A stretch of 64,000 nt of DNA from Paramoeba atlantica. Lineage: Eukaryota > Discosea. The notes beneath the pieces are model-generated. The model worked only from the letters and a program-made list of their open reading frames with translations. It searched no databases and was not told the DNA's origin. Shown here piece after piece: positions 49,178 to 57,796 of this stretch (position 1 is its first letter; every line of letters begins with the position of its first letter). A program made the translations under genes and the position numbers. The stretch is taken from positions 124,001-188,000 of the forward strand of contig CDRNVI010000037.1 of NCBI GenBank assembly GCA_977017575.1, written 5' to 3'.

Positions 49178-49531
49178 CCCCCCGCGGAATTTTGAGTTTT
49201 TTTGTCCGTTTTTGCTCATCTTTGTTGCGAACGAGACATCTCGTTCCCCTAGTGAAGCGCTTTGGCACTTTTTTTCATAGGGACCCCCTAGTGCTCATAT
49301 GACGACCCGAAAAACAGCCAAAACAAGATTTTTGATAAATGCGAACCTTGGAAGGAAGTCTAAAACCATGTGTTTTGGACCCAGGGGGTACCAGGGGGTC
49401 CCTACAAAAAAAAGTGCATCAAAGCGCTTCACCAGAGAAGCGAAATCTATCCAACGCTGCAAAAATGAGAAAAAACAGATAAAAAACTCAAAATTCCGCG
49501 TGGGAGGGGGGGAGATATCTTGAAACCACTG
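49178..49531. mobile_element. MITE related to the mariner-like element of 60-61.8 kb
   Basis: Inverted ends share GCGGAATTTTGAGTTTTTT, GAAGCGCTTTG and TAGGGACCCCCT. The centre GGACCCAGGGGGTACCAGGG also occurs at 61698-61715. The right end is CCACTG next to TA; the left end lacks the matching CAGTGG and is probably clipped. It carries the palindrome AACGAGACATCTCGTT at 49230-49245. No transposase. Confidence 0.75.
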
Positions 49532-49538
49532 TATATCC

Positions 49539-49697
49539 ACTTTTTTTTGCCCAGCATCACCATTCTGTTACATTGACCTGGACGTCAGCCCAAAATATCA
49601 GCAACGTGAAGCTATACCTTCACTATTTGATACAAAAGCCGTTAGCATTCGTTACCCTACCGAGGTGAAAGGTACAATCTTACAAATTTTACTCTGA
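49539..49697 (+). pseudogene. Orphan coding remnant next to the MITE
   Basis: Right after the MITE a stop-free + frame reads CYIDLDVSPKYQQREAIPSL, then FDTKAVSIRYPTEVKGTILQ and a TGA at 49695-49697. It looks like the end of a real protein, but I cannot name it, and no matching coding sequence is visible left of the MITE. It may be the last part of a host gene cut by the insertion. Confidence 0.3.
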
Positions 49698-49709
49698 CGC
49701 ATGTTGGTA

Positions 49710-49925
49710 TCACTGTATGATACGCATGTTATTCATATTCAAAACCAGCATGTGTGGTCTCATAATCATCCCAAACAGACATTCTTGTGCTGCAATGTTC
49801 GGGATGAGTGCTTCTGAACTACGGTTTGGTACATGCATAAAGATTTCCTTGGTGCTGTTATTTCTTGACGTTTCTACGATGGTCTGGACAACTTGTGCCC
49901 CTTCTTGTCGTACACGCCGAGGCAA
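49710..49925 (-). pseudogene. Merlin-like transposase fragment, central part
   Basis: The minus frame reads RRVRQEGAQVVQTIVETSRN then NSTKEIFMHVPNRSSEALIP. The first part matches the N-A-R-R-V-R-Q-A-G-T-Q-V block at 6732-7082 and the rest matches IVETTRDNKLRNIFMEIVPD at 3186-3650. It bridges the two halves seen elsewhere and confirms they are one family. Confidence 0.65.
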
Positions 49926-50194
49926 ATTCCCATTTTTTTATGAAAAAGCGAATTCTCCTTCACCTTCCCCTCTAGGGTCTCGACAAGGCTTTTTTGTGGA
50001 ATAGAGTTTTAAATTGATTAATTTAGATTCGTCCTTCGTAAATCAATTTTTAGAGGCTAAGAGCTTACTGGAGCGGTAGTTATACATTGACGGAAATATT
50101 TTTTCTGGTCACAGTAACATTTTGCTCATTTTTCAACTAATTTTATAAGAAGTTTGTCTTCGTGTACTTGAATCAGCGAAAAATTATTTTACCT
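49926..50194. other. Leader region of LRR protein 9
   Basis: The first part (49930-49975, AAAAAGCGAATTCTCC and TTCACCTTCCCC) resembles 7390-7420 beside another Merlin-like fragment, so it is probably the end of that element. The last 100 bases are T-rich. Confidence 0.4.
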
Positions 50195-50890
50195 ATGAAT
50201 CGCTCTTGCATTTCTCGTCCTGGAAAGACACGAGGAGTAGGAATGCCGCAAGAGTATGAACTCGCACAGTTTACGCGCAGCATGCTTAATCTACATAACT
50301 CATGGAATACAAGCACAACGGCTTGTAGTTGGAGTGGAGTAAAATGTGACAAAGACGAGCGTATTATCAAAATTAAGTGGTTTGAACGTCGAATTTCCGG
50401 GGAGGCGCGCTGGGAATATTTGCCGTCGTATTTAAATGACTTAGATGTCTCCTCCAATCAACTAGAAGGGTCACTTGATCTGACTTGTCTCCCTTCGGGA
50501 CTAGATCGATTTGATGTGAGCGCAAACATGCTTTCTGGATCTGTTACTCTTCATGCTCTGCCCCCTCTGTTAAAAATGATTGACCTCTCGGACAATCGTT
50601 TTTCATCTGACATTGATCTCACTAATCTTCCACCCGAGCTATATTTCTTTGGCATTTCGAATAACAGATGCACTGGATCATTGAATTTCGATAGTATTCC
50701 AGAAAAGCTCGATTTTTTATATTTGGATGGAAACGATTTTGATACAGAAATTGATTTTTCGCGATTTCCTACAACTCTCAATGGCTTATTTATACAAAAT
50801 AATCCTAAGGTTAGGGGTGTCGTTTCAGAAAGCGTGATATCATCCCTTAAACAGTATGACTGGAAAGGAACTGAAATATTGGAAAAATAA
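50195..50890 (+). CDS. LRR protein 9 (231 aa)
   Basis: The ATG at 50195 (MNRSCISRPGKTRGVGMPQE) puts the family block almost at the N-terminus, so the variable head is very short. The cap is WNTSTTACSWSGVKCDKDE, then KIKWFERRISGEARWEYLP. Six repeats include LPSGLDRFDVSANMLSGSVT and LPPELYFFGISNNRCTGSLN. The last is the long form (QNNPKVRGVVSESVISSLKQ), ending YDWKGTEILEK with the T-x-I cap. Intact. Confidence 0.85.
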   Translation: MNRSCISRPGKTRGVGMPQEYELAQFTRSMLNLHNSWNTSTTACSWSGVKCDKDERIIKIKWFERRISGEARWEYLPSYLNDLDVSSNQLEGSLDLTCLPSGLDRFDVSANMLSGSVTLHALPPLLKMIDLSDNRFSSDIDLTNLPPELYFFGISNNRCTGSLNFDSIPEKLDFLYLDGNDFDTEIDFSRFPTTLNGLFIQNNPKVRGVVSESVISSLKQYDWKGTEILEK

Positions 50891-50899
50891 CTTACTATA

Positions 50900-51178
50900 C
50901 CCCCCCTGCTTATGAGTTCCCCCAATTCTGGTGCGCTTATGAGTTCCTTTTTTTAAGGCGAACGTTTTTGCACCCACTTTTCGCTAAGGGATTTTTTTGA
51001 GGTAAATATAAAATCTGCTGTAAAAGCTGCTGTACAGACTTGCACACTAAGCGGATAAGCTAATTAGTGGCATTTTAGTGGCATTTTATTTAGTGCCATT
51101 TTTATGGCCCGATTTCTGGTCTGGTGCGCTTATGAGTTCTTTTTTCTCAAAACGACGGAACTCATAAGCAGGCGGGGT
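50900..51178. mobile_element. MITE with CCCCCCCTGCTTATGAGTTCC ends (279 bp)
   Basis: Left end CCCCCCCTGCTTATGAGTTC and right end GAACTCATAAGCAGGCGGGG (reverse complement with one change) are flanked by TA. The inverted similarity extends outward through ACTATA/TATAGT. An inner repeat TCTGGTGCGCTTATGAGTTC occurs twice (50926, 51119). It starts only 10 bp after the LRR stop codon, so it sits in the 3' untranslated region. Confidence 0.8.
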
Positions 51179-51288
51179 ATAGTATTAATCCACATAAAAA
51201 GGTCTTATCAAATTTGCTCTGTACGAAATTTTTAGCTCGGTTGCCCGCAGTATAATTCGAACAATGTTTGCAAAATTTATTAAATTTC

Positions 51289-51345
51289 TTTTTTAGTTGC
51301 TTCGTTAAACGCGGTATTTGTTTTCAAATAGGCGTCACTCATCCA
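51289..51345. repeat. Single arm of the foldback family
   Basis: TTCGTTAAACGCGGTATTTG TTTTCAAATAGGCGTCACTC resembles the left arm and loop of 32681-32788. The second arm is missing. Confidence 0.6.
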
Positions 51346-51404
51346 TCCAGTGGACGTCACTCATCCATACATTCCTCTGTTGGATTGTACACTAATACAC
51401 TGCG

Positions 51405-51535
51405 GGTGAGGCCCAATATGAGATCACGCGAGATGATGTGAGATCATGCGAGATCACGTGAGATCATGCGAGATCACGCGAGATCATGCGAGATCACGTG
51501 AGATCACGCGAGATCATACCCGCAGCCCCCACATG
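51405..51535. repeat. AGATCACGYG tandem tract with GCGGGT/ACCCGC ends
   Basis: About ten units of GAGATCAYGY lie between GCGGGTGAGGCCCAATATG (51408) and CATACCCGCAGCCCC (51519). The same flanks enclose shorter tracts at 55125-55175 (one end) and 55655-55758, so this is a small mobile or foldback element with a variable GATC-rich core. Confidence 0.7.
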
Positions 51536-52077
51536 TAGTTGTTAGTCCATGTCTCACAAAGCCGCATTGGTCGCGTGTGAAATTTCCGCAGTTCCGGAGG
51601 AAATCGAGAGTGACATTGCCCGGTATGCCGAAACAAGTGAATGCTAATGAAAGAAAAATGCATACCACGGGTGGAGGCCAGTTCATTATGTTTGGCTATT
51701 TTCATGACCTCCACTCTTTCTAACGTGCTACCCGGAGCTCGCGCTTCCTTCTCGACAAAGGAATGGGCAAGTGGGTTTACCACGGTGACGTCAAGAAGAG
51801 CTAACTTGTCCCTCAACTAGAAACAAAAGTCGGGTCCTTTTCCACCATAAAATCGTGGCTCCTGTACGTCTGGGAGAAAACCGTAACGTCGAAGGAGTTC
51901 AACGAACGCGTATTTCACTTGTTGGTGGCGGGACGCAGCAGAGCTCCTGTTGACTCTTTTGCAAGCCAGAGAATGTATCACAAAATTACAGTTTTCGAAT
52001 GTTTTTTCACATGCGCACTGTGCAGCGTTCGAAAACGACAATTTTATGATACATTCTCTAGATTGCAAAAGAGTCAA
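51514..52077 (-). pseudogene. LINE 3' fragment: restriction-like endonuclease domain
   Basis: Two adjacent minus frames (52077-51817, then 51816-51514) read AFVELLRRYGFLPDVQEPRF, GGKGPDF, then LALLDVTVVNPLAHSFVEKE, RAPGSTLERVEVMKIAKHNE and LASTRGMHF. This resembles the C-terminal nuclease of RLE-type LINEs: P-D, then (L/I)-D-V-T-V, then a K-x-x-K/H helix. A stop separates the halves. It differs in sequence from the LINE at 23371-28950, so a second LINE lineage once existed here. Its upstream end is involved in the foldback at 51902-52128. Confidence 0.5.
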
Positions 52078-52128
52078 CGGGAGCTCTGCTGCGTCCCGTC
52101 ATAAACAAGTGAATATGCGTTCGTTGGG
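51902..52128. repeat. Large foldback with arms of about 100 bp
   Basis: CGAACGCGTATTTCACTTGT...GAATGTATCACAAAATTACAGTTTTCGAA pairs with TTCGAAAACGACAATTTTATGATACATTC...ACAAGTGAATATGCGTTCG, with about 10 percent mismatch, around a centre of about 20 bases (CACATGCGCACTGTG). It duplicates part of the LINE nuclease fragment in inverted order. Confidence 0.85.
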
Positions 52129-52684
52129 GCGATGAAATACCTCATGCGCATCCCACTTTCCATTCCTCTGCCCGCATTAAGCACTCCGCACGGTTGGCCA
52201 GGGCTTGCTGCCAGAGACGGGAGAACTTATTGTGGATTTGTTGAAGATGTACTGCCGGGACTGAGGACGCAATGGTTTATTTGGCCAGCGAGAGGTTCTC
52301 GAAAGGGTCGGGAACGATCCGAACACTTGATTTATATCCTGTCGGTGCTTATAACTGGCTTTGTCTGCGAATGGCAAGGTGCTGAGGTGGTCAGCTGTAA
52401 TGAAGGATGATTGGAAACAATTTTTCCCCTAGGCCACCTTGACCACCCATTGGAAAAGAAGCGCAATTCTATTAATAAAAAAAGCATTCTTAGTTTGCAA
52501 TAGTATTTTTTGCGAGCTGCATATTTAGCTCTACGTACGTGGACCGCTTTAGTAAATACAATCTAGGAATGGTTAGCTCTTTTGAATCGCAATTGAATGA
52601 TCGGTGTTCATTCTTAGTTTTAGGAACAAAAAAAATATTTTTTCTGTCAATGAACAAATCCAACTACGAAGAATTGTTTTAATT
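52129..52684. other. Intergenic
   Basis: Short frames at 52132-52410 and 52177-52377 on opposite strands, neither recognised; some of this may be eroded LINE sequence. AT-rich leader before 52685. Confidence 0.3.
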
Positions 52685-53674
52685 ATGGAGCCATTCTTTC
52701 AGAGAATTTTAGGCATGTACGAAGAGATATGGGGTCGCGTCAACAATGTGATGGAAGGAAGTATCAAATCCGATCGAAAGGTTACGCGTCTTCAGGAAAC
52801 GCTTTCTCTTCTCAAGGAAGATCGAGAAGCACGCCTCCAGATTATGCAGAACAAGAACAATGTGTTAAGAACTCGTCTTGACGCCACTTTAGAGAAAAGG
52901 CAAGGAAAGATAGCCGCGTACGAAGCAGAAGCAGAACCACTTCTTCGAAGTATTGATAAAGAGAGTATTTTTAAAATGCTCTGCGAGGATTTTCAAGGTA
53001 CACTGCGTCAACAATCTGCAATACTCAAAGATTATATACATCACTCGAACCAAGGAACACTTTTCCACACATTGTGTGACGATATTTTAGTAGCGAATTG
53101 CTTTCTTAAATCTCAAGAAAAATCAACCCCATACATTAAAAGTTCTCTTTCGCAAAAAACACCCCAGATTTGTATAGAGAATCTATTGACCAGTACCGCT
53201 CCGGAAGACGGAATAATGCCAGGCAATAGAACAGGCAAGTCTATGGTGCGAGGTCATTTTTCTGCAACGAATGAAATTCCTAGAATATTTTTTCCGTTGC
53301 CCAAAATATGTGTTCAACAGAGTTTTTTAACGGAAGACGACACGCCGCAGTCTTCTTTGGAAGTGAAAACGTCTTTAAGGCAAGATGCTCCAGTCGACGA
53401 AACAAAAATGTATTCTTTCGAACACAACATCCAAGTCTTGAGTAATACTGGGCCTCACGAACAGTTTAATGATATGGAAACTCAAGCTACACTAGAAAAA
53501 GAAGGCTGCGCTTCTACGAATGGACTACTTAATGTCACTCGCAGTCCTGAAAATGATTTTCTGCTTCAAAACAATATGCGTCTTTTACGTGCGAGAGTAA
53601 ATCAACAAACAGTCACTCTATTGCAACACTTGCTTCCGCACGGAGCAGAGAGTGCGGTGGAGGACAATAATTAA
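52685..53674 (+). CDS. Coiled-coil protein of unknown function (329 aa)
   Basis: The start is taken at the first in-frame ATG, 52685 (MEPFFQRILGMYEEIWGRV). Residues 10-110 are strongly helical with heptads (KVTRLQETLSLLKEDREARL, NNVLRTRLDATLEKRQGKI). A Cys-containing segment follows (MLCEDFQGTLRQQSAILKDY, LCDDILVANCFLK), then a Ser/Thr-rich disordered middle and a final helix RLLRARVNQQTVTLLQHLLP. No domain or localisation signal recognised. Intact, + strand, between LRR proteins 9 and 10. Confidence 0.65.
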   Translation: MEPFFQRILGMYEEIWGRVNNVMEGSIKSDRKVTRLQETLSLLKEDREARLQIMQNKNNVLRTRLDATLEKRQGKIAAYEAEAEPLLRSIDKESIFKMLCEDFQGTLRQQSAILKDYIHHSNQGTLFHTLCDDILVANCFLKSQEKSTPYIKSSLSQKTPQICIENLLTSTAPEDGIMPGNRTGKSMVRGHFSATNEIPRIFFPLPKICVQQSFLTEDDTPQSSLEVKTSLRQDAPVDETKMYSFEHNIQVLSNTGPHEQFNDMETQATLEKEGCASTNGLLNVTRSPENDFLLQNNMRLLRARVNQQTVTLLQHLLPHGAESAVEDNN

Positions 53675-53944
53675 CTAAGTACGAAAAACGGTGACATACA
53701 TCTTACACTGAACTCAATAAGTTTGGAAATAACTGACAGCCTAAGGTTCGGAATAGCTAACATTGTAAATATGTTTTCAAATTTCACATACTACTTTAGT
53801 GCTCTACAGAAATATTGTTTCGTTTTTTCTTCGGTACAATCTCTTTTTTAAAAAGTTTTCAAAAGAAACGTGAAACACGCTCTGGTGGCACTTTTACCAT
53901 TGAATCCCATCTCTTTGACAGGGAGCACTAAAATAGAAAAAGAA
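53675..53944. other. Intergenic leader
   Basis: No gene. T-rich. Confidence 0.3.
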
Positions 53945-54661
53945 ATGTTTTTTATATGTAAATCTATCGTAGTATCACTGAACATGAAAACTGATGAAAA
54001 CATTGTTCGCGGCGTTCGCGTCTCCAACCTTCTGACATTCGCGGATGTTTCATCTATTCGAAAAGGAAAAGTTCGAGGTGCATCTCTGCCGCAGGAGTAC
54101 GATCTGACGCGAGTGGTTGGAGGAATAGACGATCTGCATCGTTCGTGGAATACAGAAACTCCGGCTTGCCAATGGGATGGTGTACACTGTCGTTCCTTCC
54201 CTCATGTTGTCTCTATGGCATGGAGTACTCGTCGTCTACAAGGTACCGTAGCCCTGCAATATTTGCCCACAACTCTGCAAACTTTATATCTAAATGCCAA
54301 TCACCTGCACGGAGAAATTATTCTCACGCAACTCCCTTCTCAAATCACCTACGTGAATCTAAGTGAGAATAAATTTATCGGGTCGTTGGATTTGACCCGA
54401 CTCCCCTCATCCTTGGGGAACCTGTTTCTGGATACTAATCGTTTTAGTGGGGAAGTCATGTTGGAATGTCTCCCGAGCAGACTTAAGGCATTCTCTGTTC
54501 GATGCAATTCGGGGTTGTGCGGCAGTGTTCGTCGGTCTCGGTTGCCACGTTCCTTGGATTGGGGTAAACCGGCGGCGGAGTACTATTCATGGATGGGTAC
54601 GTATGCCTTTGATGTGCGAGATACAGCCATAGTGCTTGTGGAGGATGATACGGGAGATTAA
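53945..54661 (+). CDS. LRR protein 10 (238 aa; start uncertain)
   Basis: In-frame ATGs at 53945 and 53985 are both possible. The first gives MFFICKSIVVSLN, a hydrophobic head; the second MKTDENIVRGVRV. The family block IRKGKVRGASLPQEYDLTRV and the cap WNTETPACQWDGVHCRSFPH are close to consensus. Only four repeats follow (e.g. LPSQITYVNLSENKFIGSLD), then the long last repeat RCNSGLCGSVRRSRLPRSLD. An atypical acidic tail YAFDVRDTAIVLVEDDTGD keeps the T-x-I signature. Intact. Confidence 0.85.
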   Translation: MFFICKSIVVSLNMKTDENIVRGVRVSNLLTFADVSSIRKGKVRGASLPQEYDLTRVVGGIDDLHRSWNTETPACQWDGVHCRSFPHVVSMAWSTRRLQGTVALQYLPTTLQTLYLNANHLHGEIILTQLPSQITYVNLSENKFIGSLDLTRLPSSLGNLFLDTNRFSGEVMLECLPSRLKAFSVRCNSGLCGSVRRSRLPRSLDWGKPAAEYYSWMGTYAFDVRDTAIVLVEDDTGD

Positions 54662-55124
54662 TAGAGTACTAAGTAACAGTTGTAAGGGTAGAGTAAGGGA
54701 TATACTTATTTCAGTGTAACTGTCTAGTGATACATGTAGCTGTCTAGGATTATACTGAGAAAAATTATAAAACATTTATGTACTGTATTATAGATGCCCA
54801 CTCAAAAATAGGTAGCTTCCCAGTGACTCCTCCCGCTCCGAATTCGCCTTGCAATATAGTCCGCGAATCGCGCGGGTTATATTACGGAACGAACCTACGG
54901 CACGAACTCTACATTCCATGAGCCCCATGCGAGTTCCAATGTGTTGCTCTCTCTCAGGGATGACTCTCTCACTATGCAAATAGCGATGGGGATGAAAGTT
55001 AATTTGTTAATTAATTGTAAATTAATTGTGGTAATTTGTTAATAGTAAATTAATTAATTAACTGCTAAGGTGTGATACTCCCCTTCTCAGAAGTTCGTCT
55101 TTTTCATTCGAAATTCATTACTTG
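54662..55124. other. Intergenic, AT-repeat tract
   Basis: TTAATTAATTGTAAATTAATTG-type repeats at 54998-55065. No gene. Confidence 0.4.
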
Positions 55125-55175
55125 AGGGGCTGCGAGTGAGGCCCAAGACGAGATCACGCGAGATCATACTTCTGC
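55125..55175. repeat. Partial GATC-tract element
   Basis: GAGGGGCTGCGAGTGAGGCC then AGATCACGCGAGATCATAC, related to 51405-51535 and 55655-55758. Only one end is present. Confidence 0.6.
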
Positions 55176-55559
55176 ATTCCTAGGATTTTGTTCGTTAATA
55201 TCGTGCGTCTCACTTTTGTCGGACTCGACACTTGGTCAGTATTCAAAATCCTGCGCATGCTTACTCGATTTCTGAAACTTGTGGTTTGACTCGCTCGAGT
55301 CACGAGTGACGGCCTTCTGGCCATCATCAACGGCCTGTAAAGTAAGCATGTTCCGAGGTCAACGTCCTCTACCAGTTTTCGCTTTTCCAAGGACGCACCA
55401 ACGTGCTGTCACCAACACGCTGCGTCGACGAATTGTACGTCAACACAACTTACGCAAGAGGCGTAAGTCGGGTAAGGGAGTTGGTTTCCTGGGAGGTGTG
55501 TCCGGGACGCTCCTCCGAGTACTGAGCCTAGTCGGTACTGAGCCCAGCTTAGAGTGAGG
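55176..55559. other. No recognised gene
   Basis: Overlapping frames on both strands have no protein signature. A Ser/Arg-rich minus frame (55154-55390) is not convincing. Confidence 0.3.
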
Positions 55560-55645
55560 CCGCCCGGTAGTATACGATAGTCGGGATTCGAACTCGACGT
55601 CTGAGAGCATCTGCTCCAAACTTTCGCATCCTGGAGTAAGTGGCT
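55560..55645 (-). ncRNA. tRNA-like B-box sequence, possible SINE part
   Basis: Read on the minus strand it contains GAGTTCGAATCCCGAC, a good match to the Pol III B box (GGTTCGANTCC type), preceded by a short stem GGAGCAGATGCTC. Further upstream on the same strand (55900-55960) TAGCGTAGTTGG matches an A box. CCACTTACTCCAGG occurs next to both halves in opposite orientation. No complete cloverleaf can be drawn; a tRNA-derived SINE broken by later insertions is possible. Confidence 0.35.
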
Positions 55646-55654
55646 TACAATTGG

Positions 55655-55758
55655 GTTACAATTGAGGGGCTGCGGGTATGATCTCACGTGATCTCGTATG
55701 ATCTCACGTGATCTCGCGTGATCTCATATTGGGCCTCACCCGAAGCCCCTCAATTGTA
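55655..55758. mobile_element. Small GATC-tract element with CAATTGAGGGGCT ends
   Basis: TTACAATTGAGGGGCTGCGG at the left and its near reverse complement at the right (CCGAAGCCCCTCAATTGTA) enclose five or six GATCTCACGT-type units. About 100 bp. Third member of the family at 51405 and 55125. Confidence 0.7.
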
Positions 55759-56129
55759 GGCTACAACTTACAACCAAAAAGCGTACCGATTTTTTTGCAA
55801 ATTATTTGGGGGGGGGGGGGCATAGTACATGTACTGTAACTACAATTGTAATAGTACATGTACTGTGACCCCCCCTTTAATGTACCCCCCCTTAACTTAC
55901 AAGCCACTTACTCCAGGGTGTTAACTTTGTGTTCTTACCAACTACGCTACCTCACCCTAATGGTACGGTGCTTAGTATGTAGTTTAGCATTGTGCGAAAT
56001 ACCGTACTACGGAGATGTATCACACAACATTTGTGTGCAACAAAGTCATTCCGTCCATCCTTATTTTTGATTCTAAGCATATTTATATACCTATTATAAA
56101 ATAGTATATTGCATATTTATTTGCATATA
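55759..56129. repeat. Mixed repeat debris left of the mariner
   Basis: It contains a run of 13 G (about 55808), two TAGTACATGTACTGT palindromes (55826 and 55850), the element end GACCCCCCCTTTAAT (55861), the A-box-like segment on the minus strand (55900-55960), and GCATATTTATTTGCATAT next to the mariner target TA. Confidence 0.5.
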
Positions 56130-57690
56130 CAGGGGGGGCCATGAAAACTGACTAGCTTCGCATTTTAGCCTCGTGAGGCCGTTTGAGCTAATTTTTGTTG
56201 CAAACGAGAGATCTCGTTCTGAATATCGTGTCTACGCTATTTAGAACTCGTTTGTATAAACCTGATATTTTGCATTTCGAAAATACTGAAATTTAAGACG
56301 ATTTATTTTGCAAAAAGCATAAAAAATAGTAAAAAAGTTGGTTTTCTCTTCTTTTTTCTTCACTATGGGCAAGCGGCATAGATTAAACCGTCGCCAATTG
56401 TCCCCAGAGCAGTCTTCGTATTCCATACGCATTGTTTGCGCACACGAAAGACATCGTGGTACAAGTATTGAAGACACGGCACGAATGATGAACTGTTCTG
56501 AGAGCTCTGTCTATCGGTACAAGGCACGTTTTGATGAGTCAGGTGACGTGGCACGTGCGAGCTACTCGCGCGATAATGCCGTTGATACGGAGGAATTCCG
56601 TGCTATGCTCTGTACCCTTGTTGATGATGAGAAAGACACGCCATTCGGGTGTCCGGGGTTTAAATGGGTACACAAGAGAGTGGACAAGACACTTTATCCT
56701 TGTAGTCTGAACATCGTAAAACGGAGTTTGAAAAGGATGGGATACGTCATTAAGACTATGTCACACAAACCTTTCTTAACTGCTGGGCACAAGGCTGCCC
56801 GATTACAACTTGTTGATTACTTCGATGGATGGAGTCCAGATCAGCTGTCCCGTGTGGTATGGTGTGACGAGAAGACTTTCCGATGTGGTTCACATGGGAA
56901 AAAAATCACATATCTTGCAAAAATCACTGACCCCCCCAAGGAAACACCAGTAGAAATGGATAGGTGGTACGGGGGGAAGGGAGTGCATGTATTCATGGCA
57001 ACCAGTCTGCGTTGGGAAGTACCCGATGCGTGTTTCCACGAGTTTTCCCAGAATGAAACCGTAACAAACGAAGTTTTTCTGAGAACAATGAAGAAGCGAA
57101 ATGGGTTTTTTAACTGGATGCATCGGCGGCCGGGGGCTGCTGTTGTCCTTGACAATGCGCCAGGGCACGGGGCAGCCCGGAGAATAGGTAAGCTGGAAGG
57201 AATTAAAATTATTGACTGGCCTTCGAAATCTCCTGATCTCAATTTGATTGAGAATTTGTGGAGTATGATGGATAAGTACATCCACACCCATCTTCGTCCG
57301 AAAAATCGAACGGAATTGCAAGCTGCTATTCCTAAGGCGAAGGACTACGTGTTGGCAGAATGTCACGAGGCGTATGTGAACACGTTACAGAGTCCTCCCA
57401 CACGCCTCGCTACTCTACGTGAGCGTGGAGGTGGGAATACTGGATATTAAGACTTAGTTTCTACCGCGAAAGGCCAAAAATTACTATTTTGCGCTCTTTT
57501 TTCAATTTGCAAAATCTCAAAAATTTCAGTTTTTCTACCCATGGGAAAGGCTTGCTTTCATCAGTTTTTGTACTCTAAATAGCGTAGACACGATATTCAG
57601 AACGAGATCTCTCGTTTGCAACAAAAATTAGCTCAAACGGCCTCACGAGGCTAAAATGCGAAGCTAGTCAGTTTTCGTGCCCCCCCCCTG
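56130..57690 (+). mobile_element. Intact-looking mariner-like element (1561 bp)
   Basis: It begins CAGGGGGGGCC and ends GCCCCCCCCCTG, flanked by TA. Terminal inverted repeats of 117 bp (56130-56246 and 57574-57690) differ at only a few positions, all but one or two near the tips. They contain GCCTCGTGAGGC and the palindrome AACGAGAGATCTCGTT (56203-56218; right-end copy 57601-57616). One uninterrupted transposase gene. With the young deletion copy at 13118-14292 this implies recent activity. Confidence 0.9.
56365..57450 (+). CDS. Mariner-like transposase (361 aa), uninterrupted
   Basis: The start is at MGKRHRLNRRQLSPEQ; the nine codons before it (MVFSSFFFT) lie in the T-rich leader. The N-terminal helix-turn-helix is SIEDTARMMNCSESSVYRYK. 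Catalytic residues: Asp in VVWCDEKTFRCG, Asp in VVLDNAPGHGA, Glu in SPDLNLIENLWSM. I count 32 residues between the second Asp and the Glu, shorter than the 34 of classical Tc1. A W-Y-G-G-K-G-V motif lies between the first two catalytic residues, as in the protein at 60358-61203, and both end with G-G-x-x-G-Y. It should act on the element's own terminal repeats in the nucleus. Confidence 0.9.
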   Translation: MGKRHRLNRRQLSPEQSSYSIRIVCAHERHRGTSIEDTARMMNCSESSVYRYKARFDESGDVARASYSRDNAVDTEEFRAMLCTLVDDEKDTPFGCPGFKWVHKRVDKTLYPCSLNIVKRSLKRMGYVIKTMSHKPFLTAGHKAARLQLVDYFDGWSPDQLSRVVWCDEKTFRCGSHGKKITYLAKITDPPKETPVEMDRWYGGKGVHVFMATSLRWEVPDACFHEFSQNETVTNEVFLRTMKKRNGFFNWMHRRPGAAVVLDNAPGHGAARRIGKLEGIKIIDWPSKSPDLNLIENLWSMMDKYIHTHLRPKNRTELQAAIPKAKDYVLAECHEAYVNTLQSPPTRLATLRERGGGNTGY

Positions 57691-57796
57691 TATACATGCA
57701 TGTATATTTATACAGGGGCATATATATGCATATTGCATATTTATTTGCATATATAAATACTGTATATTTATATACAGGGGCATATATATATTTATA
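57691..57796. repeat. TA-rich tract with GCATATATAT and ACAGGGG units
   Basis: TATACAGGGGCATATATATG-type units occur twice, with GCATATTTATTTGCATATA matching the sequence left of the mariner. The mariner therefore inserted into a local AT repeat that already contained CAGGGG tips. Confidence 0.6.

Noticed and set aside
55154-55687. Ser/Arg-rich minus-strand frames of 78-92 codons
   Set aside because: No protein signature, and they overlap the tRNA-like and GATC-tract repeats.
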